From the NCBI GenBank assembly GCA_964546435.1, contig CAZJKJ010000001.1, positions 1 to 64,000 of the forward strand: a stretch of DNA of 64,000 bases, given 5' to 3'. Made by a program: the position numbers and the translations under genes. This document shows, one piece after another, positions 62,740 through 64,000 of the stretch. Below the pieces are notes generated by a model. It worked only from the letters and a program-made list of their open reading frames with translations. It did not search any database and was not told the origin of the DNA. Position 1 is the stretch's first letter, and every line of letters starts with the position of its first letter. Source of the stretch: CAYNST01 sp964546435. GTDB lineage: Bacteria > Pseudomonadota > Gammaproteobacteria > Pseudomonadales > Cellvibrionaceae.

Positions 62740-63861
62740 TCAGGCATCGTCATCTGCCTCTGCCGGCTTCGCAGCAACGACCTTGCGGGCGTCACGCCGT
62801 TGAATGGCTTTACGCATGACAGCAATCAGGATCCTGCTGTGGAGGTGGCCATTATCGGTATACGCAATCCCGGCGGGATCCACGCGCGGGTGCCAGCGGT
62901 CAATCCAGTCAACACCCGTCACAAAGCTGATACTGGTCAATTCGCCGTCCTGCGACATCTGCTCGATCAGTTTGTACAGAATAATGAAACCCGGTGACAC
63001 TGCGGCAAAATCCTCCCGAAAGCCGATTTTCAGCAGGTACAGCCGTTGGCCGATACGGATACCAAAATGGGCGGCCAGAGGTTGATCGCCCAGGTACAGA
63101 AGGTTGATCTGGAGCTTCCCGATGCAACCATAAGTATCGAGCAGGGTTTCATGATAGGCGAGCTTCACCGGCTGCTTGCGGATACTGCTGCCGCGTTCGC
63201 CTTTCCAGCCGGAATCCTCCAGTGCCAGAAAAACCTCAAATGCCTCAGTCAGCTCATCCGGATCGGTGACACAGCGCAAGCGCAGCACACCACTTTCTTC
63301 CGCCTTGCGGATTTTTTTGGTCAGGGTCTTGCGAAACTTGCTGCTGTAGCCCGCCCAGAATGCGTCGAAACCCTGTTCGAAGGCGAGGTACTTGGATGCA
63401 TGGGTCACTTTGATGAGAGAGGCCAGATGGCAATATCGGGTTGCATGACCGGAGGCCAGCACACACTGCCAGCGGATCAGGGCAAAATACCCGGCGCTGC
63501 CGCGCAGGGCCTTTTTAATGGCACCGAGCAGCGGCGCCAGATCGACTTTCGACAGGATGTCGTCAACACCCATTTCATTTTGATAAAACAGCTGGACGAT
63601 CGGCACGGTCAGCCGGCCTTTCTTCAGGGTCTGTTTTTCGAAGGGAAGTACGGCCACTAGCTCGCCATCGCGACTGACCGCGACAAAAAAGACATTGGCA
63701 TCGTAAGGCCTTCCCTGCAGTTCTGCCCGATACCAACCCGGAAAATGCAGAAAATGATCGCCGCAGGATTCTGCCAGCCGCAGCCAGTCCTTCGTGATTT
63801 GCGCGAGACCCGCCGCGCCACGATAAACAGTAACAGTGACGTTACCTCCCGCTGTTGTCAT
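62740..63861 (-). CDS. GNAT-fold acetyltransferase, CelD/BioF2-like (Acetyltransf_6)
   Basis: A 373-residue cytoplasmic protein from the ATG at 63861; GTG at 63879 is also open. The order LAESCGDHFLHFPGWYRAELQGRPYDANVFFVAVSRDGELVAVLPF (in pieces), FRKTLTKKIRKAEESGVLRLRCV, LYLGDQPLAAHFGIRIGQRLYLLKIGFREDF and SPGFIILYKLIEQM is typical of the family found in polysaccharide and lipid gene clusters. It starts four bases after the stop of the upstream partial gene, so the two are probably one operon with the esterase. Confidence 0.85.
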   Translation of the reverse strand: MTTAGGNVTVTVYRGAAGLAQITKDWLRLAESCGDHFLHFPGWYRAELQGRPYDANVFFVAVSRDGELVAVLPFEKQTLKKGRLTVPIVQLFYQNEMGVDDILSKVDLAPLLGAIKKALRGSAGYFALIRWQCVLASGHATRYCHLASLIKVTHASKYLAFEQGFDAFWAGYSSKFRKTLTKKIRKAEESGVLRLRCVTDPDELTEAFEVFLALEDSGWKGERGSSIRKQPVKLAYHETLLDTYGCIGKLQINLLYLGDQPLAAHFGIRIGQRLYLLKIGFREDFAAVSPGFIILYKLIEQMSQDGELTSISFVTGVDWIDRWHPRVDPAGIAYTDNGHLHSRILIAVMRKAIQRRDARKVVAAKPAEADDDA

Positions 63862-63865
63862 GGTT

Positions 63866-64000
63866 TCATTGGGCTCCACCGGCAGGGTGCTGATCTATTA
63901 ACTCGTGAATCTGCTTGACGGTGCCTTCACTTCTGAGCATTGCCGTATGAACGGCGGGCACCTCGGTGATCGTAAGCTTACCGATAATCATCCGGCCCAG
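63866..64000 (-). CDS. C-terminal end of an unidentified gene, cut by the window edge
   Basis: Only the last 44 codons are visible (LGRMIIGKLTITEVPAVHTA, then MLRSEGTVKQIHELID and QHPAGGAQ, stop TGA at 63868-63866). The sequence is protein-like and in register to the edge. The stop lies four bases before the ATG of the acetyltransferase, implying an operon. I cannot name the family from this fragment. Confidence 0.6.
   Translation of the reverse strand: MGRMIIGKLTITEVPAVHTAMLRSEGTVKQIHELIDQHPAGGAQ

Overview
The window reads as chromosomal DNA of a GC-rich, probably marine or halophilic gammaproteobacterium. Gammaproteobacterial housekeeping genes (rapA, pdxB, epmC, tusA, a yheU-type gene, a gcvR-like gene, opgGH, recA-recX) sit beside an ectoine operon (ectABC with a MarR/EctR-type regulator), which implies osmotic stress. 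The genus cannot be fixed from the sequence alone. Three runs of exactly 100 N mark scaffold gaps in a draft assembly. At least one of them (15884-15983) is an artefact, because identical 55-base sequences lie on both sides.

Layout. 0.3-4.5 kb: RND efflux adaptor and permease. 4.6-9.8 kb: a GGDEF protein with a degenerate signature, a TfoX-N protein, rapA, a small unknown and an outer-membrane barrel. 10.3-15.2 kb: a His-rich periplasmic protein, malic enzyme and the first CotH-kinase lipoprotein. 15.2-19.3 kb, minus strand: epmC, pdxB, an ATP-NAD kinase-like gene and a SAM methyltransferase, tightly packed. 19.5-24.8 kb: small conserved genes (tusA, yheU-like, gcvR-like, a DUF2214-like membrane protein, unknowns) and a CaCA exchanger. 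25-28.6 kb: opgGH for periplasmic glucans. 29-33.3 kb: gpmA, recX, recA with a LexA-controlled promoter, pncC and an MFS transporter. 33.6-40.1 kb: the second CotH lipoprotein, a strong terminator and a second RND adaptor/permease pair. 40.1-46.7 kb: a solute-binding protein, a GNAT, DUF1993, a porin, DUF3300, a small periplasmic protein and DUF421. 46.8-51.8 kb: a GH97 glycosidase lipoprotein, an esterase and an unknown membrane protein. 52.4-53.4 kb: a REP-associated tyrosine transposase (RAYT). 53.5-56.7 kb: ectABC and ectR. 57-64 kb: DUF418, an MMPL exporter, a lipoprotein esterase, a CelD/BioF2-like acetyltransferase and the end of one more gene.

The most notable structure is a family of short repeats with the core GTGGRTGTCYYGGTWA. 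It occurs in at least five places in the last 23 kb: an eight-copy array at 41.7 kb, in-frame copies inside the GH97 lipoprotein linker at 48.8 kb, copies in both orientations just upstream of the RAYT at 52.2-52.4 kb, a 27-bp tandem array at 56.7-57.0 kb, and an array broken by an assembly gap at 61.3-61.5 kb. The single HUH/Y1 transposase gene in the window lies next to the inverted copies, so the natural hypothesis is a RAYT and its cognate repeats spreading through this part of the chromosome. Other unexplained structures are a perfect 32-bp palindrome at 9835-9866, with a close relative upstream of the unknown membrane gene at 51.9 kb, and a 140-bp MITE-like element at 51946-52085.

No tRNA, rRNA, CRISPR array or prophage was seen.
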